NCBI GenBank assembly: GCA_014380155.1
Contig: JACMKJ010000077.1
Location: 1 to 5,080 of the forward strand
DNA from: Rhizobacter sp.
GTDB taxonomy: Bacteria > Pseudomonadota > Gammaproteobacteria > Burkholderiales > Burkholderiaceae_C
Length of the DNA: 5,080 nucleotides
Direction of reading: 5' to 3'
The position numbers and the translations under genes are program-made. Positions 4,849 to 5,080 of the stretch are shown here, one piece after another. The notes under the pieces are model-generated. The model saw only the letters and a list, made by a program, of their open reading frames with translations, was not told the DNA's origin and did no database searches. Position 1 is the first letter of the stretch; each line of letters starts with the position of its first letter.

Positions 4849-5080
4849 ATGGATTTTTCACGAGCCCAGGCCGACCCTCGCCGCAACCTGCTCGGCGTGG
4901 GTTTTGTCGTGCTGTTCCACGCGGCCCTGGTCTACGCCCTGATGAGCGGTCTGGCTCGCAAGGTGGTCGACGTGGTGCGCGCGCCCATCGACACGCGGGT
5001 GATCGAAGAGATCGTCAAGCCGCCGCCGCCGCCGGAGGTGGCGGTGCAGCCGCCCCCGAAGCTGGATGCGCCGCCGCCGC
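4849..5080 (+). CDS. tonB: TonB-family energy transducer, N-terminal part (3' end outside window)
   Basis: The first 77 residues are visible. A short basic cytoplasmic tail (MDFSRAQADPRRN) leads into one hydrophobic segment (about 14-36, LLGVGFVVLFHAALVYALMSG), then a short linker with IEEIVKPPPPP and repeated proline runs (58-62, 68-70, 75-77). This is the layout of TonB: an inner-membrane anchor that contacts ExbB/ExbD and a proline-rich spacer crossing the periplasm toward outer-membrane receptors for siderophores, haem or cobalamin. H24 within the membrane helix fits the conserved TonB histidine needed for coupling to ExbB/ExbD; the serine four residues before it in E. coli TonB is V20 here. 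The C-terminal receptor-binding domain is outside the window, so TolA or another anchored proline-rich protein is not fully excluded. The gene has its own promoter and leader and starts 228 nt after ung, so it is a separate transcription unit. Confidence 0.82.
   Translation, partial: MDFSRAQADPRRNLLGVGFVVLFHAALVYALMSGLARKVVDVVRAPIDTRVIEEIVKPPPPPEVAVQPPPKLDAPPP

Noticed and set aside
5020..5080. CCG triplet run as a phase-variable repeat
   Set aside because: Only five CCG units, encoding the proline-rich spacer typical of TonB; triplet changes would not shift the frame.

Overview
The window (about 5.1 kb, GC-rich apart from one intergenic gap) looks like chromosomal DNA of a betaproteobacterium of the order Burkholderiales, most likely near the Rubrivivax/Leptothrix/Methylibium/Roseateles group. 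That placement is inferred from protein sequence style, from the split tryptophan pathway (trpE-G-D-C together, no trpF/B/A in view) and from a TonB with a short N-terminus; it has not been tested by a search.

Bases 1-4620 are one tightly packed plus-strand gene run: trpE (3' part only), trpG, a low-specificity L-threonine aldolase gene (ltaE), trpD, trpC and ung. Junctions are +1 nt, -4 nt (ATGA), +13 nt, +2 nt and -4 nt (GTGA), so the six genes are very probably one operon with translational coupling. TrpE and TrpG form anthranilate synthase, TrpD adds the phosphoribosyl group to anthranilate, and TrpC makes indole-3-glycerol phosphate. Two genes do not belong to the pathway: ltaE (PLP enzyme cleaving threonine to glycine and acetaldehyde) between trpG and trpD, and ung (uracil-DNA glycosylase) at the end. 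The operon promoter and any attenuator lie upstream of the window.

Bases 4621-4848 are a 228-nt, comparatively AT-rich gap. Just after ung is a perfect 8-bp hairpin without a T-run. Further on is a good sigma70-type promoter (TTGACA, 18 nt, TAGACT) for the next gene. The gap holds seven exact copies of TGGTA/TACCA on the two strands. Two of them form a perfect 8-bp inverted repeat overlapping the -35 box, and other copies lie in the spacer and leader. This looks like an operator array for an unidentified regulator and is the most interesting part of the window.

From 4849 to the window end is the start of a TonB-family energy transducer gene: cytoplasmic N-terminus, one membrane anchor with a conserved histidine, then the start of the proline-rich periplasmic spacer. 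Everything recognised is a known family; no new defence, mobile or RNA system is evident. The candidates for novelty are the operon membership of ltaE and the TGGTA-array promoter of tonB.
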